Source of the DNA: Polytrichum commune | Lineage: Eukaryota; Streptophyta; Polytrichopsida; Polytrichales; Polytrichaceae | Length of the DNA stretch: 64,000 bases | Direction: 5' to 3' | NCBI GenBank assembly: GCA_950295325.1 | Contig: OX485809.1 | Span: forward strand, 15,436,001 to 15,500,000 | Shown: positions 62,914-64,000 of the stretch, in pieces | Numbering within the stretch: the stretch's first letter is position 1 | Layout of the letters: each line of letters begins with the position of its first letter | Made by a program: the position numbers and the translations under genes | Notes under the pieces: generated by a model | Seen by the model: the letters and a program-made list of their open reading frames with translations, nothing else | Told to the model about the DNA's origin: nothing | Databases searched by the model: none

Positions 62914-63201
62914 TCAACACGTATAGTTGGCTTCCTCACTTTCAACTGGCACTAGTGACAAATCATCATCTTCATCATCATCGTCATTATCATCATCATC
63001 TTCTTCATTTTCATTATCATTGGAATCGTCAATGTCATCTGGCAATTCAAAACAAGATGGAATCAAGGTGATCCTAATTGGAGATTCTACGACATCTGTT
63101 GGATTATTAGGAATTAGGCTCATGTTCACTTTCAAAAACATCGTTGCTTCAACGAGTTTGGGTCTGAGAGATGACCGTTTGGGTGCAATGACATCATTCA
63201 T
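62914..63201 (-). pseudogene. hAT transposase C-terminal dimerisation relic
   Basis: The minus-strand frame contains KRSSLRPKLVEATMFLKVN, preceded upstream in frame by FEYNLGG. This matches the hAT-family C-terminal dimerisation signature (SxGG...RssLxPxxvexlmFLkxN). It then runs into an Asp/Glu-rich tail encoded by an ATC/TTC microsatellite. The rest of the transposase is missing. Several TTAGCTTTAGCTAGCTA-like motifs flank it on both sides (62630-62780, 63220-63360), as subterminal repeats of such elements often do. Confidence 0.6.
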
Positions 63202-63488
63202 TCCACCGAGATTATATTCAAATTCTAGCTAGCTATTAGCTAACTTTAGCTGGCTAACGTTCCTCGCCCGGATTATGGCACTTAGTTTTAGCTAGCTATT
63301 CTTTTGAGGCACCAAATTCTTGCATAGCTTTAGCTAGTTGGAGCGTTTAGCTAGCTAAATAACTGCCCACTTAGTTAATTATCCGAGGTTTGAAGTCTTT
63401 GAAGCTTAATATGGCAAAATATCGATGGATAGCATAGATTTGGGCTCGACATTACTCGGCGACGTGGGCCTCAGAATATAATAGTAAG

Positions 63489-63745
63489 CACTAGTAGAAA
63501 ACTATGCCAAAAAGAACTATAGCCGAAATCGGATGTGGTTGTTTTACCAGCTTGATCTACAGTCATTTTGATTTGTTTTTTTGGTTAAGCGATTGAAATC
63601 TAAGGACTTGGGGGCTTGTAATAAATGCTACATTACACATCCCAATTTTATAAAAAATGCACTCGCAAAATGAAAAAGAAAAATCTGTAGTCATTTAACG
63701 ATTGTGGATCATATTGGTGATCAAAAGCATAGTTTTCTACTAGTA
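63489..63745. mobile_element. CACTA-like MITE, about 257 bp
   Basis: The left end is CACTAGTAGAAAACTATG and the right end is the inverted CATAGTTTTCTACTAGTA, so the final base of the right end has decayed. The inner sequences also pair partly (ATCTACAGTCATTT and TGTAGTCATTT). The flanks AAG and AAA are not a perfect target duplication. It is older than the element at 39647. Confidence 0.6.
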
Positions 63746-64000
63746 AAAATATTGTGAGTTTAGTCTGAATTTGAATCTCCAGACGCAACTTTTCAAGCAT
63801 CTCATTGACATATTATAAGGGCCCACGGAATGAGAATTGAACGTTAAGTAATGTTATGAGACGATACATTTCACCAATTTGGATGTTAAACTTTTGAAAT
63901 CAGCCAAGATCCAAAGCTTTATTTTGCTTGCAGTAGTGAAATTTGATGTAACTCTAATAAGTCAACAACCTTCCTTCATTCCCATGCCACGAGCATCTAG

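Larger units (their letters stand above)
59481..64000. other. Repeat-rich terminal intergenic region
   Basis: It holds TCGGCTAATTGCCGG-type motifs (59457-60080), diverged tandem blocks (60290-62095), a small inverted-repeat element (60718-60976), a hAT transposase relic (62914-63201) and a CACTA-like MITE (63489-63745). No intact gene is supported. An acidic open frame at 62400-62630 is unassigned. Confidence 0.55.

Noticed and set aside
1-64000. CRISPR array, bacterial operon or viral insertion
   Set aside because: No regular short repeat-spacer pattern, no prokaryotic gene packing and no viral protein signature was seen; the window is ordinary plant nuclear DNA.

Overview
The window is nuclear DNA of a land plant. 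The genes carry many short GT-AG introns, and the families present are plant ones: a LOB-domain transcription factor, a plastid-type ABC1K kinase, a plant-type bifunctional mRNA capping enzyme, a PB1-ZZ protein of the NBR1 type and an At3g49140-like protein. The intergenic DNA is full of MITE-like elements. Exact species cannot be read from the sequence; a non-flowering plant is possible but is only a guess.

Layout. 202-4288 (+) encodes the GPI transamidase subunit GPAA1/GAA1 in 7 exons (761 aa). 5466-9057 (-) is a class I LBD gene in 3 exons (215 aa) with a poly-Q/poly-P tail. 12360-14340 (+) is a short PB1-ZZ gene resembling the N-terminal third of the autophagy receptor NBR1 (220 aa), with a decayed second copy of its ZZ exon. 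14341-21455 is gene-poor and holds tandem duplications and a large foldback element. 21456-27769 (-) is the mRNA capping enzyme in 17 exons (671 aa). 27770-42781 is about 15 kb of repeat-rich DNA with no gene I can support; it contains MITEs (PIF/Harbinger-like, CACTA-like, TA-flanked) and several tandem arrays. 42782-48326 (+) is a 10-exon, 631-aa At3g49140-like gene. 49820-58145 (-) is a 14-exon, 703-aa ABC1K kinase whose introns hold several repeat families. 58146-64000 is repeat-rich and ends with a hAT transposase relic and a CACTA-like MITE.

The genes are unrelated housekeeping or regulatory loci: ER GPI anchoring, transcription, autophagy or signalling, nuclear mRNA capping, and two probable plastid proteins. 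They do not form a cluster or pathway. I assembled each exon chain by hand from reading-frame continuity, splice sites and family motifs. Every chain closes in frame. No new multi-gene system is visible. The most unusual observations are the tandem copies of the ABC1K exon 1/intron 1 splice-donor junction, the truncated PB1-ZZ gene with its duplicated and damaged ZZ exon, and the composite foldback transposons.
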